NCBI GenBank assembly: GCA_963681505.1
Contig: OY811972.1
Span: 5,176,332-5,240,331 of the forward strand
Direction: 5' to 3'
Length of the DNA: 64,000 nt
Origin: Eunapius fragilis
Taxonomy: Eukaryota; Porifera; Demospongiae; Spongillida; Spongillidae
Part shown: one piece after another, positions 47,393 through 59,300 of the stretch
Layout: each line of letters starts with the position of its first letter
How positions within the stretch are numbered: position 1 is the first letter of the stretch
The notes under the pieces: model-generated
The model's input: the letters and a program-made list of their open reading frames with translations, nothing else
Database searches by the model: none
Told to the model about the DNA's origin: nothing
Program-made: the position numbers and the translations under genes

Positions 47393-48752
47393 CCATAGAT
47401 TTTTTACACAGGGATTGGAAACGAATGTCGTTAGCACCAATTAGCAGGTTCCATCATCGTTGGACCGGAAGAGCTATTTATTAAAAAGAGTTAGTGAGAA
47501 ATGGCAGCCTGCGTGAAAGGTAAGGTATATTATAGACTTCGTACAAAGCCTGCATAATCTATGGTGACGCCTATTCCTTATGCTCGTGCTACGTAGGTTC
47601 AAAGGCATTACTGCGTGATGCAATCGCGACAGTTTTGAACTCAAAGTTGCACCCGCCCCCAGCAATGGCGCCTACGAACATGTGTCTTTGTCAACGTAAA
47701 GAGAACGCGCTTTGCAGGGGCGGATACAGGTTTTTCAAAAAGGGGGGGGGGGGGGGGGGGGGGGTTGAGACCCGTGGTACGAAATGCGGGGGGGTGTCCG
47801 CTTCAGGTCCGATACGAAAAGCGGGAGGGGAGCCGGGGGGGGGGGTGGGGGAGGTGCTATCCGCTTTAGGCCCGACACGAAAACCGGGGGTGGGGGGTGC
47901 TGTCCGCTTCAGGCCCGTTACAAAAAGCAGGGGGGGGGGGGGGGGATGGGGGGGTGCAGTCCGCTTCAGGCTTGATACGAAAAGCGGAGGGGGGTGGGTG
48001 CTGTCCGCTTCAGGCCCGATACCAAAAGTGGGGGGGGGGGGGGGGGGGTGCCCGATACGAAAAGCAGAGAGGGGGTGCTGTCCGGCGCTCCAGGCCCGAT
48101 ACAAAAAGCGGGGAAGGGGGGGGGGGGGGGGGGGGGGGGCTGCTTAGCAGAAGAGATTCTATGAAAGGGGGGGTTGCAACCCCCAACCCCCCCCCCCCCC
48201 GGATCCGCCTTAGCTTTGAGTTCTTTCACTGCGTCTTTCATAGTCGTTTGTGTAAAATTTAGTTCCCCATACGGAAAAGCACAAATCGACCAACAACAGC
48301 ATTTAGGACTGCTAAATGCCCACAACCATCCCCCTATCAAAACGTGCTTTTTCGCGTCTTGTACGCTGACTCAACGAACACAATGGTTTTAACCTATCGT
48401 CGTTTGTGTAGTTCATTAAGTTGCTTAGGAATCAAATTTTATCCTTAACGCTATGATTTAAAAATGCCCAGAACTAAGCCAGTCGTAGGTTACACTATAA
48501 TTCTCCCAAAATTGATGTCAGACACCTCCAAACCACTGTATCTCACAATGAACCTCTTATTCGAGTAGAAAGCAGTCACTGTTCAGTACACAGCGTTCGA
48601 GGATTATAAAGTCAGAACAAGGAAATACGCCCGTCGTCACCTAATTAAAGGTGTCATCCATTCCAACGATGACGGCCCAAGGATTGGACTACATGTATAG
48701 CAATGTATTGCCCACGTGATCCGTTTCCAATCCCTGTGTAAAATATCTATGG
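47393..48752. repeat. Inverted repeat pair flanking the G-rich element
   Basis: 47393-47470 (CCATAGATTTTTTACACAGG, GATTGGAAACG, ..CATCGTTGGA) is inverted at about 48660-48752. About 30 bases match nearly perfectly at one side and a further 11 at the other. Both arms can be read as coding for (I)DxLHRDWKR, as if an old gag-type segment had been duplicated in inverse orientation. Confidence 0.6.
47714..48215 (+). mobile_element. G-rich minisatellite MITE, copy 3 (longest)
   Basis: The left end is CAGGGGCGGATACAGG and the right end GGATCCGCCTTA. Between are about seven monomers TGTCCGCTTCAGGCCCGATA + C(A/G)AAAAGC + G run, each 40-60 bases with G runs of varied length, then CTGCTTAGCAGAAGAG. A short direct repeat GCTTTG precedes the left end and follows the right end, a possible target duplication. 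Long Gly/Pro reading frames here are artefacts. Confidence 0.7.
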
Positions 48753-49970
48753 ATACGCGAATCCATGCACCGAGTCGCGACGTGGTGGAGTTCAGAGCCC
48801 CCGACCAGCCGAGGCTGAGGGACTGCAGTTTGGTGGAGCAGAGAGCTCCCCGACCATCTGTGCTGACGAGTGCAGGTAGGGCTGGGAGTCCGGAGCCGAG
48901 CAGGGTGGGCCGTCTATTACGGGGGCCGCAGTCCATTGCGTTCCGAGTGTTACGTGTCACCGTCAGCCCAGATGGTCGGGGGCTCTCAGTTCCACCAATC
49001 TGCGGCCCCTCAGGTCGGGAGCTCTCGGCTCCACCTGCACTTGTCAGCACAGATGGTCGGGGGCTCTCAGCTCCACCAATCTGCGGCCCCTCAGGTCGGG
49101 GGCGACAATCTCAGATACAGCATACAGCCACCACACTTAGTTCATCTACCGAAGGTCGCACACCTAGCCCTTCGCACGAGAAAACGACAAATAACAAGGC
49201 CCATCAGAACAACAAAATACACGCGCAAGGCGCTCCGCATGCCCCAACGTACACGCATAATAATGCATGTACTCCTGCCTATCTGGGCCCCAGATATGGG
49301 TGGGGCCTGGGATGGAGTCGAGCGCGCCAACTTCCCAATCTCAGAGCTCCAATTCGTCACCAGGCGTTCAAGGCGAGCCATCCTTTCCTCCATTCCCCCC
49401 TGCTTCCTCGGTATCGTGATAAAAATAAAACTAGTAACAATTACCGTACAGGCCATAATTGACTCCGTTTCATAGCCAAAGGATCCCCAAACTCAAATAT
49501 TCACTTTCTGATAGAGTTATTTGACCCTCACATTAGTTTTGTCGACAATAGTTTACGATAAACGAGCTAGGAATAATATGAAATTTTTTCTTGAGCTACG
49601 TAAGCTACAAAAGGAAACTTTCTATTTTGGCAGGGATTCCACACCGTTTATTCTGAACTTCACACGCATATAATAAATGTAGTTTGTGCGCTAACATTTA
49701 CGTATGGAGAATTTCCTGTATGGCCCTATTGTCATTGTATTGCCAATGGCACCTTGCGGCCTCTGCATGCGCTTGGAAGGTGCATTTGTATAAGGCGAAC
49801 CGATTGTAAGTCTGCCCCGAGTAGCTGCCGTTTGATCGTTGCAAGCATTTGCAGCGTCGTCCTTTACACATGTCATGAACTGTTCGAGCATACAAATACG
49901 TATTAGCAAAAGAAACATAAGACTTCATTGGTCATTAAGTACTATAGGATAGAACTGTGTTGTTGATAAT
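48216..49970. other. Region without a recognised gene; local repeat
   Basis: At about 48965-49110 a GC-rich unit is repeated: GATGGTCGGGGGCTCTCAG then CCACCAATCTGCGGCCCC. Inverse pieces occur at about 48825-48880 (GAGAGCTCCCCGACCATCTG). These give long open frames on both strands that match nothing. Confidence 0.5.
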
Positions 49971-50017
49971 GGAATGGATTATCTACTCAGATTCAAATCA
50001 CTCGCCGAACGTTCTAG

Positions 50018-51444
50018 ACTAGTTCATCGGTTACCGGATGTACTGGTGATGATGGGTTTGGTTCAGCATATGCAACCATTTACAACTGTCCTGGAACATG
50101 CGCCCTTCAACAAGATCTCCAGAGTTGTACAGATAACAGCACAACCCTTGATTGGACAACTGGAGAAAGAATGCTATCATACAGAATCTCTTCCACGCTA
50201 GAAGGCTGGTATGTACGTGCTTTCTCTTCATCTATTTTCTAATTTTGTCAGCTAAGTCAACCGTATAACATGATGAGTTGTAGAATTAACTTTTAATGTT
50301 GTCATGCACGTCAAACATTTAGTTTTTATTGTGATAAGTATATTGATAATTGCATTCTATAGGTTCTCTGGTTGCTGCTGGCCTGATAGCAGTTTCTGGG
50401 ATTTGAAAATATTTGTGGATGCTGCAAATAAACTTCCACAAGCTGTCAATACCTCACCTGTAACACTTATGCTTCCCCTTATTCAGATACAGTATGGTTG
50501 TGGCCAAGGCACTATTTACATACCCGGTATGTGCGTGTTCTAGGTGCGCATGCTTTGGTACTTTTTTCTTTGAAATAATTCTAATAGTTGAAGATGCTGA
50601 TGGAGACGACATTGTTAAGTGCAGATGGGCACTGGATAGCAACCTGGAATGTGGTGAAGTGTGCCAAAGGCTATCTGATGATTCTCTTGACCGCCAGCAA
50701 GTAAGAAGTAACGCACATGCAAACCACCACATACATAGTACAAAAAAACGCTAATTGATTTTTAAAAAGTCGGCCTCAAATACAAGTCATTAGAGAAACT
50801 ACGGATTAAATGATCATCCTATACCGTATTTAGCACACAAGCAGGCTAATATGCTAAATATAGGACTATTATACATAATCCCTTTTTACTGATTGTCACT
50901 GAATATTATCTTTACTTCATATAGCAACATGTGAGAGCACATGTAAATAAATTGTTGTCTTCTTTACATCATTAGTGTGCACTGAATGTAGAATCAGTTG
51001 GAGTTGGAACATACATCATAGCACTTCAGATCGAAGACTTCAGTTCAAGCAGTGCTGACACACCATACAGTAGTATTCCCTTGCAATTTACAATTGAAGT
51101 ATTCAACAGCTTCCAGCAGTGCACAGAACTGCCTTATATAATCAGCAGCATATCTGATAGAACAAGAGTTCATATTCTGATTAACTCTACGTGGACTCAC
51201 AGAATTGTTGCTACAAGCAGCAATGGTTTCAGGTAAACAAATATAAGATCACTGGGCTGTGTAACTTACTTACCCTTGGTTTCAGAATATCTGACATCAT
51301 AACAGCTTCTCCTTTTGGAATGAAAAAGTCTAACTTAATTCAAATTGGCAATTCTCTTCAGTGGTACATCAATGTGTCTTGGATACCACAAAGCACACAG
51401 CTAGGGCCCCATATCTTCTGCTATTCTGCAATAGATAGCATTGT
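50018..51444 (+). CDS. Cysteine-rich extracellular or membrane protein, five internal exons
   Basis: Exons 50018-50208, 50363-50526, 50588-50700, 50976-51232 and 51286-51444 join in phase with GT/AG junctions (884 bases). They encode, in order, a segment with paired Cys (YNCPGTC), WFSGCCWPDSSFWDLK, NTSPVTLMLPLIQIQYGC, IPVEDADGDDIVKCRWA, ECGEVC, YIIALQIEDFSSS, YSSIPLQFTIEVF, and finally SPFGMKKSNL with WYINVSWIPQSTQLGPHIFC. This string of motifs is one that I know from large predicted secreted or surface proteins of sponges, corals and lancelets; no name or function is established to my knowledge. Potential N-glycosylation sites (NST, NTS, NVS) support an extracellular location. The first coding exon and the 3' end are not seen. 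The last exon ends in phase 2 and no good partner follows. The EGF array from 61012 is on the same strand. Confidence 0.7.
50805..50890. mobile_element. Possible relic of a long-hairpin MITE
   Basis: CCTATACCGTATTTAGCACA and GCTAAATATAGGACTATTAT form a short imperfect inverted repeat like the central stems of H2 to H4. The conserved outer arms are absent. It lies in the intron between exons 3 and 4 of the ectodomain gene. Confidence 0.4.
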
Positions 51445-52850
51445 GTAAGTACATGTGCATTGTCTGAGTATGGAAATAACTATGCAATGATCAATGCTAG
51501 TTCACAAAATGTAGGATCAGCAATGCCTTTAAGCAAGCAAAGTACATTATAGTTACATAGGAGTTTTCATAGGTTCGTAAAACAACTTCGAAAAAAATGC
51601 ATGCTACTCGGACTCTTAGTTTATGCCATACTATGAGAACACAACTGTACCGTGTTTCCTAGCCTTTTTATATCCAGCAAATTGCTTTCTGAAATAGAAA
51701 ATTTTTTATGAAGCTTACTTACCATTCTTCTTTTCCCTCAGACAATTTGGGTGCTATTATGTAGCATCAACCTAAACCCTCTGTTTACGCTTGCTAGCCT
51801 TCTTCATGCATAATGTGATATTGATATAATACATGTCAGTGCCACACAATGCACGATGTCATGTTGGTGACAATTTTTATGAAAAATAAAAATCAAGTCA
51901 TTTGATTCTTAGGTGGGAAAGAATCTGGTTGCAGCTAACATGCTTGACTTTTTTATATCAGCTGTTTCATCGAGACCTTAATCTATTCAGGACATGTCTC
52001 TAGCTATGAATATCATTAAAAAGCAGTTCACTTCTTACAAGACTCATAACGATCACGTCGTTTAGCTCATTGTAGTAATTGAACAAGAAGAACTTTTATT
52101 AATCAATACACTACGCGACACCTTTATAGAATTTATTCACCATGTTTAGGGAAACAGTTAGCAGACTATCGGAACCTATGCGAGTAGGTTCCATATAGCA
52201 TATCATGAATGTCATTAAAAACGTCACTCACGTCTAGCGGGACAGCCAAGAATCGGGTCACTTCGCTCTTAGTGGCAATCGAGCGATATCAAAAAGGAGA
52301 ACAGTTTTCCGCATTGTATCTGTGTCACAAAACGGCGTACTTTTAGAGAACAAAAATATGCTCATCCCCATCGTCCGTACCCAGTCCCACCTAAAAATTC
52401 TCTTCTTCATCATCTTATTCTTATTCTTCCTTCGTTTTTATTAATGCTACAACATGCATTTTTAACTTTTTACTGCCAACTGTCACAGCAATAAGTTTCA
52501 TGCCATCATCATAAAATATGCTACTAGTGCAACTTGGTCAGCGCAATGTGTGCAGTTTTGTAGCCAGGAACTGCACGGGGGAACTTCCGACAGGATGGTG
52601 GGCGTAATGGGGAAGGTGCGGGAGAAGATAAGCCCTTCACACTACAGCTCGGGGGTATGGGGTAGCGCTGTAAGCTCCCATACCCTCATTGCAACGTTAT
52701 TATTGTGGATTTGATTTTGTCACGCGGGTAATTTACTGTAATGCTATTGAAAGATATTATGTTATTACAAGAGAATACACATAAGAACTATTCGCATAAT
52801 TACGAAATAATATGAATATACAGAAACAACGCTGATGAAATACAAAGTAT
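51445..52850. other. Region without a recognised feature
   Basis: AT-rich with a small hairpin GAACCTATGCGAGTAGGTTC at about 52168. No coding motif or repeat. Confidence 0.4.
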
Positions 52851-53600
52851 ATAGCTCTACACGTATGTCAGTTGGACGGGTCTTGCTGTGGTCCCTACTT
52901 AGGTTGTTGCCGACTTCCACCTTAACCCCTATGTGAGTGCGACGACTTGTCTCCACCAGGATGTCCCTAATCATGTTATGCAGAGTTACCACATCTCTAC
53001 CATACTTGCAGGAAACTGCATGGTGGCCAAAGTGACCTGTGCATAGTGCACATGGTGAGCCCTCTGAAACATCAAGGCCAAGCCACCATTTGATGGCTAC
53101 CTGGAAAACAGGAGGATCCATGTGAAGCCCTAAGCTCTCGGAGGGCACAACTGAAAGCCAGGATGCTGCATGGGGAAAGAAAACTGACAAAAGACATGCT
53201 TTGTCTGCTACTGAAGATGAGTTCAGCAGTAAGTTGATGTCATGGTCACCTAACTTACCAGAAAGGGATTTCTGAGTAACTGGTGTAGTGAGGAGAGACT
53301 CGACACTGACTACATCTGCAGACGAGACCAAGCTGTTAAAGATCTCTACTACTTGATTCACGTGGGGAGATGAATGCATACCAAAGCCAGATGAGCATAA
53401 AGAGGAGATGAATGCTGCTGATGAGTGGCGAGATAATGACCGATACCCAAAGCCCCCTCTACTTGGGCTAGGCTGAGCCTGCTGCCAAACTGTATCGGAT
53501 GTGTCAACACCAATGCATCGACAGAAGGACATTCTGATGTCATCATCAATTAGAGCAAAGACTTTACATGTAAGAGTTGATGGAGTTGCCTGTAGTATGG
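52850..53600 (-). pseudogene. LINE-like C-terminal region, copy 2 (3' truncated)
   Basis: One open frame reads FGYRSLSRHSSAAFISSL, HAASWLSVVPSESLGLHMDP, WWLGLDV, CALCTGHFGHHAVSC, then LHNMIRDILVETSRRTHIGV and SKTRPTDIRVEL. It is the same region as the fossil at 17613-18480 but in better frame. It stops before the KPAA..VTSP segment, so the 3' end is lost. The reverse transcriptase domain is absent upstream, where the Gypsy element begins. Confidence 0.7.
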
Positions 53601-54884
53601 TATACATTTATAGTGCGCATGCGCAGCAGTGTTTTTCTAATTAATGTCTTGGTGATACACTACATGGTGACAGCGATGGCTAGTATCCGCATCGAACCGC
53701 CTGAACCGTTCGTTTTTGCCGAATCAGATGGGTGGCCACGGTGGAAACGGCGCTTTGTGCAATTTCTTATTGCTTCAGGGGTGTCAGAGGAGAGCGAACT
53801 TAGAAAGGTTAGTACGCTTCTCTATTGCCTGGGACAAGACGCAGAGGATGTTCTAGTCTCGACAAACATTAATTCTGAAGAAAGGAAGAAATACTGTGAT
53901 GTAGTGAAGAAACTTCATGACTTCTTCAAGGTTAGAAAGAATGTATTTTTTGAGCGCGCGCGCTTTAATCGATGCAGTCAGTTAGACGGAGAGACAGTCG
54001 ATCAGTACATAGCTGTCGCGCACAACCTTGCTGAGAATTGTGACTATGGGACGCTAAAGTCTGAACTTATCAGAGATAGAATTGTGGTGGGAGTTCGCGA
54101 GTCTGCGTTGTCGCAACGTCTTCAGCTTGATCCGGACCTAGCACTTGAGAATTCAATGAGAGTAGGTACGGGTATATTCTTTCAAGCGCAATATTTTGCA
54201 CCAAGTTTGGTCTGCCTTAAAGAGCAAATTAAATGAATTAAAATGATATGTGAAACGTATCATTTGCATAAGTAACGACGATCCAAACATTGGATTTTGC
54301 GGCAGTGGCAATCCATGCGGTAGCGCATAAAAAATTGTGACGGTTTTTGTTCTCTTCGCTATAGCAACTACAATCAATACTATAATCATACCAATTTTTT
54401 TACAAGTCATGCAGACACATAATAGTGTTATACATCAATTTCACTAATGTACAAAAATATAGTCAACTAAGAATTCATACAGAGTCATTGAAACATCATC
54501 TCCATCTACTTGACTGCTTCCTCGTTTCTAATAAATAGCAGTTACCTTGTACACTTTACAATTTTTAGATCACTTTACTGCTACAATTTTACCTTGGTAC
54601 AATACATTTTCTTCGTTAACAAACCATAAATGTTCAAAGTTGAGTCCATCAATCCTTCTGGATTGGCAAGAATTGCTTTTGTAATATTTATGTGGGATTC
54701 ATCCATCTCTGGAAACTCTATACACAATTCTGCATTGCCTTTTGCAACACTGTATTTTCTTCTGTACCTTTCTTCAATAACTGCTATCTTTTCTGGTTTC
54801 TTTCCAATAGCAGTTTATCCTGCTCCTTAGCAATATAAAGTTCATGGGTGTGAATAAGCTACTTCATCTTTTGAGCCTGTCCTA

Positions 54885-55199
54885 TTACAAAATTTCCTGC
54901 TCATTGTGAGATTTTGAATAAAGCCATGGTAACGTATTTATTTTAGACTTAACCTTTGCATCAACAAACCCAATTTTCACATTATGTGCATTTCTAAAAT
55001 GATAATCAGCTAATCCAACGATTTTCTCAGCAAACATATTATGTGCAGGCGCAGAGAGCGTTTGACTTGCCATAGGTGTTGGAATGTTGGATACATTACC
55101 CTCAATGTAATCATACATTTGTCGTTCAATTACTTCTATAATACTAGTTATAAGTCGGAACAAAATTTCATTCAAGCTTGCTTTCTCCAGTGCATTCAT
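54885..55199 (-). CDS. Unidentified ORF within the 9-bp-TSD element (104 codons)
   Basis: It starts MNALEKASLNEILFRLITSI and contains MFAEKIVGLADYHFRNAHNV, KIGFVDAKVKSK and LPWLYSKSHNEQEIL. The Asp in GFVDAKVK and the surrounding helical pattern are not enough to call an enzyme. It may be one exon of a split or decayed gene together with 55349-55639. Confidence 0.35.
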   Translation of the reverse strand: MNALEKASLNEILFRLITSIIEVIERQMYDYIEGNVSNIPTPMASQTLSAPAHNMFAEKIVGLADYHFRNAHNVKIGFVDAKVKSKINTLPWLYSKSHNEQEIL

Positions 55200-55348
55200 T
55201 AAATTAAAATTACTTTGAAAACACTGCAGTATAACATCTGTCTTTTTGCAAATCTATATTTGTACATGTTGTTAAGACAAGTAATGGGCAATCCATTAAT
55301 GATTATAGGTGCTGTAAACATGTCTTAATGTATGAAATAATATCAAGA

Positions 55349-55639
55349 TTAGTGATGCCTGGATATCCATACAGCTAAATTTTTAATTCTCTTCATGAGC
55401 TTTTGTATTGATGTCTTTAAAGCATTAATATTCCCACATACTCCTTCATGAATAAAAGCCACCATTTTTGGCAGTTTTAAAATGCTTTGCTGCATTAAGT
55501 GCACTACCAAGCCATTTCTTATTACTGAAACCTGTAGTGCATTGTCTGCACTGATATCACCACTAAAACCTTCAATCAACATCTTAAAATCTTCGGCAGT
55601 CTTCATCCTAATTTGGAAAGATACACACCAAAAAATCAT
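55349..55639 (-). CDS. Unidentified ORF within the 9-bp-TSD element (96 codons)
   Basis: It contains KTAEDFKMLIEGFSGDISAD, LVVHLMQQSILKLPKMVAFI and TSIQKLMKRIKNLAVWISRH. No domain recognised. Same strand as, and 150 bp upstream in coding order of, the ORF at 54885-55199. Whether these join by splicing is undecided. Confidence 0.35.
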   Translation of the reverse strand: MIFWCVSFQIRMKTAEDFKMLIEGFSGDISADNALQVSVIRNGLVVHLMQQSILKLPKMVAFIHEGVCGNINALKTSIQKLMKRIKNLAVWISRHH

Positions 55640-58261
55640 TGCAGCATGCTAACATCTTAAAAGGGTTACATGTAGTGTTGTAAGCACACTGGAAAGTTGC
55701 ACAAACATGCGTTCGCGGCAACGTACAATATGATATCTGGGGACGAGTCAAAATCTGGGGTATGCCTTGGGCATCGGCGAAAAATTTTCATAGTATGTAG
55801 ATTTATAGCGTTTATAAATACTTCCTTTTACAGTACCTCAAAAATAATGGTAGTCTTTATAAATTAAGAGTTAAACTTTGTTAACGTATAAGGTACTCAA
55901 AGGTAAGAAATGTTCTTAAAAAGTTGCAAAGCTATGTTATACGGGCAGTGCTTAACCACCTAATAACGTTTGACGTGAGTTGGCTTCATGAATATCACGT
56001 GCCATATTAAAACACATAGGCTGTTGGATGACATCTTGGGCAATATTTGGCGGGCATGAACCAAAGTTCGTGAAATTTGAAATCCATATAGATTAAGACC
56101 TGTGGAGTAGCTTAATCTGATCGGTTTCCCGGTACGTCTAAAAGTTCTACCAAACCTAAAGGTACATATTTTTTCTACGCGCCAGAAATTTAGAATAAAA
56201 CATTTCAAATGAACCAGAGCTGTATCATAGCATAGACAATGTATCGACATACCGATAAATCCAGAAACAGTCCACAACAGCAATCAAACGAACACAAACC
56301 AGCTTTCACTCGAATATAATGCATCTGAACAATTTGCAACCCGCGTCACAATTGTTACTTGTTATTGGAACACCAATTTTTCGGTACTCGTACGTGAAAT
56401 ATGCCGGTACCTAATGAGAGTAGCCCGTCAGCGGGAGACAGTGCAAGAACAGCAAGAAATACTTCGAGAAGCTGCAGACTCTAAAGATTTAGATTCTACT
56501 ATGATCCAATACAAGCAACAGCTAAAAAAAACTGGGCAAAGTTACCTCAGTAGATGTCAGTGTATTAAATGCCAAAAAATAGCATTTAGCCCTTCTGTGT
56601 CCATTAAAACAAGTGGAACAGCTAAATACAAGCAGTGCAGAGAGAGAAGTTGAAGAGGAGCTGTTTATTGAAGGAATTGGTGATGAAGACGAAAACACAG
56701 CATGGTTTGCATTGTTACAGCTTAAGGGCAAGACAGTGCAATTTAAACTGGACACTGCATGGTTCAGAAGTCATGCACCGTTATTTCCGACAACACATTT
56801 AAGACCCTTCGGTGTCATGAGTAGAAGACTTCATCCAAAATTCTGTATGGACCTGCAAACAACCGTTAGATGTTATGGGGCAGTTTGTGGCCAAAATCAC
56901 ACACAATCACTGGAACCAATCTTTGTCATGAGAGGACTGAACTCAAACTTACTTGGCTTACCAGCAATTAGAGCTTTGCAGTTAGTTGCAAGAACTGATG
57001 CAATCAGTCAGTATGAGGAACAGATCCATCAGAAATATCCACACTTATTCATTGGATTGGAAACACTAGGACCAGAGTACACTATCAAGTTAAAGGCTAA
57101 TGCCAAGCCAAATGCACTGAGTACGCCCAGAAGTGTCCCGCAACCATTGAAAGACAAAGTCAAGAAAGAACTTGATAGGATGGAAATCATGGGTGCTATA
57201 TCCAGAGTAGATGATCATTCTGATTGGTGCGTTGGAATGCATAGTTGTGGTGTTTTAAAAGGGATCTGAATCTGTCCGTATATCTATGGATTTGAGGCCT
57301 TTGAACGAGAGCGTGCTGAGGGAAAATTTCCATCTCCCCAATGTTGATGAGAACCTAGCACAATTGAGTGGAGCCACTATATTTAGCAAACCTGACGCAA
57401 ATTGTGGCTTCTGGCAAATTCCACTTGCTAAGTATGTTCAGCTCCTCACGAAATTCATAACACCTTTTGGTAGATACTGATGCACCAAACGTCCTATTGG
57501 CATTTCATGTGCTCCTGAGCTGTTTCAGAAGAGGATGAGTGGTATCCTTCAGGATATAGAAGAAAAACTCTGCCAGATGGATGATGTGCTGGTATTCGGC
57601 AGTAGTCAAGAGGAGCATGACAACCGACTTGAAGCAGTATTAAAGAGAGTTGAGGAAGCAGGTATGACATCAAACTCTGACAAATGTGCCTTTTCAAGAC
57701 ACCAAATCGAATTCCTTGAGCATATAGTGGACCAGAGAGAAATTCAAGCAGATCCTAAGAAGACATCTGCCATCCTGAAAATGCCAACACGAAAGGATAT
57801 TGCATAGCTACGGCGTTTTTTAGGCATGGTGAATCAATTTGGAAAGTTTTCACCCCATATTGCTGAGATCACTAAACCTCTGAGGGAGCGTTTGAGTTCA
57901 CAAAACTGCTGGTTATGGGGCTCTAAACATGACGAGGCCTTCTTGAAGTTAAAGGAGGTAACCAAACCATCATTTCTTGCTCACTACAACCCTCAGTGTA
58001 AAGTCAGAATATCAGCAGATGCATCATCTTTTGGTCTGGGTGCAGCTCTATTGCAAAAAGAAAACAGTGAGTGGAGACCAGTTTCATTTGCATCAAGACG
58101 GATAACGGAGACAGAGCAACGCTATGCGCAAACAGAAAAAGAGGCGCTTGTTATCGTTTAGGCATGCGATAAATTCTCGTGTTTTGTGATTGGTAAGAGA
58201 TTTGGAATTGAGACAGATCACAAACCATTAGTGCCACTGCTGACATCTAAACGCCTTGATA

Positions 58262-58335
58262 CTCCCCCCCCCCCACCCCCCTCCCCCCCCCCACCCCCCT
58301 CCCCCCCCCCACCCCCCTCCCCCCCCCCACCCCCC
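58262..58335. repeat. C-rich CCACCCCCCT microsatellite inside pol
   Basis: Four units of CACCCCCCTCCCCCCCCC within the RNase H to integrase linker of the Gypsy fossil. It extends the frame as Pro only. Confidence 0.9.
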
Positions 58336-59300
58336 GAATTTTACGATTCGGCTTCATTGAGGGAGATATGACTATAGTATTGAGCATGTGGCCGGAAAAT
58401 CATTGTTTACCACTGATACACTTTCTCGAGCTCCATGCTCATATTCTGTGTCAGAAAGTGGAGGCAATTTCACAGATCAGGAACTAGATACATTTGCAGA
58501 TGCCATTACTGATGCAATTCCAATAGTCCAATCAATGCTCATCAAGGTTCGTACTGCTCAAATCGATGACTCCGTATGTTCTCGCATAAAACAATACAGT
58601 TGTTCTGGATGGCCTTCAAAGAAATATATTCCAGGTGAACTAAAACCTTATTTGTTTGTTCGGGATGAACTGAGTGTGTGTAATGACTTACTCCTGTATG
58701 GTAAACATATCATAACGCCAAGATCACTGCAGACATTCACTTTCAAAAGATACAATCCAGTCACCTGGGAATACAACATTGTAATTTTAGAGCAGGAAAT
58801 GTGGTATGGTGGCCAGGTTTGGCCAAGCACATTTTGTCAATGGTGCAGAACTGTCACATTTGCAATCAGAAGAATCCCTTGGTTGTTGAACCATGCAATG
58901 ATTTCTTTGGAACTACCAGCATACCCCTGGCAGAGAGTGTACTCTCATCTGTTTGAAATGGCTACGGCACTGATGTGTGATGATAAATTATTCAAGATAC
59001 CTTTACACTTCTGTTTGGAGAGTCATGCTTGTAGTACATGTAGAGCAAAACTTTGTAGAGCAAAACATTGGTGAACAATCACTACACTTTTCCATCCGCA
59101 TCACTTTTCGTCAAATGAACTATAAGACAGTGTTTTTGAATTTTCATTTGTTAAACTATTTCTTTGTTCATATATTGTTTGTACTTTTGTGTTCATAGTT
59201 CCAATGCTTCTATGCTTCAGCTACCAGCAATCACTTGAATTCTTGACCCCGCGTAGAGTGCATAGCACATTAGAACTTGCGCATATCATAGAGACAACTA

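Larger units (their letters stand above)
54164..56412. mobile_element. 2,249-bp DNA element inserted in the Gypsy gag, 9-bp target duplication
   Basis: The ends are inverted: left AGGTACGGGTATATTC, inverse right AGGTACCGGCATATTT. The 9-bp direct repeat AATGAGAGT lies at 54155-54163 and 56413-56421, and the gag frame is restored exactly when the insert and one repeat are removed. Minus-strand frames at 54885-55199 and 55349-55639 encode SASxP-type and EKIVGLADYHFRN.. sequences that I cannot assign; none shows a DDE signature. A 9-bp duplication fits Mutator-like and some rarer superfamilies. Confidence 0.85.
53676..59100 (+). pseudogene. Ty3/Gypsy retrotransposon fossil 2 (gag-pol)
   Basis: The gag-like frame starts at 53676 (MASIRIEPPEPFVFAESDGW; KKYCDVVKKLHDFF; ELIRDRIVVGV) and is cut at residue Val in SMRV by the 2,249-bp insert at 54164-56412, resuming ARQRETVQEQQEILREAA. 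Pol follows in broken frames: VQFKLDTAW at about 56737 (protease; family motif is D-T-G), LDRMEIMGAI, DLRPLNESV, MDDVLVFG (reverse transcriptase), RISADASSFGLGAALLQK and IETDHKPL (RNase H), a C-rich insertion (58262-58335), AGKSLFTTDTLSRAP and integrase remnants with PAYPWQRVYSHLFE. In-frame stops end frames at about 57267, 57478, 57805 and 58159. No long terminal repeats seen. TACATGGTGACAGCG before the start may be a primer-site remnant. Confidence 0.8.

Noticed and set aside
48637-49475. Overlapping long frames on both strands (137, 201 and 248 codons)
   Set aside because: They overlap a GC-rich local repeat and are open on both strands because of composition.
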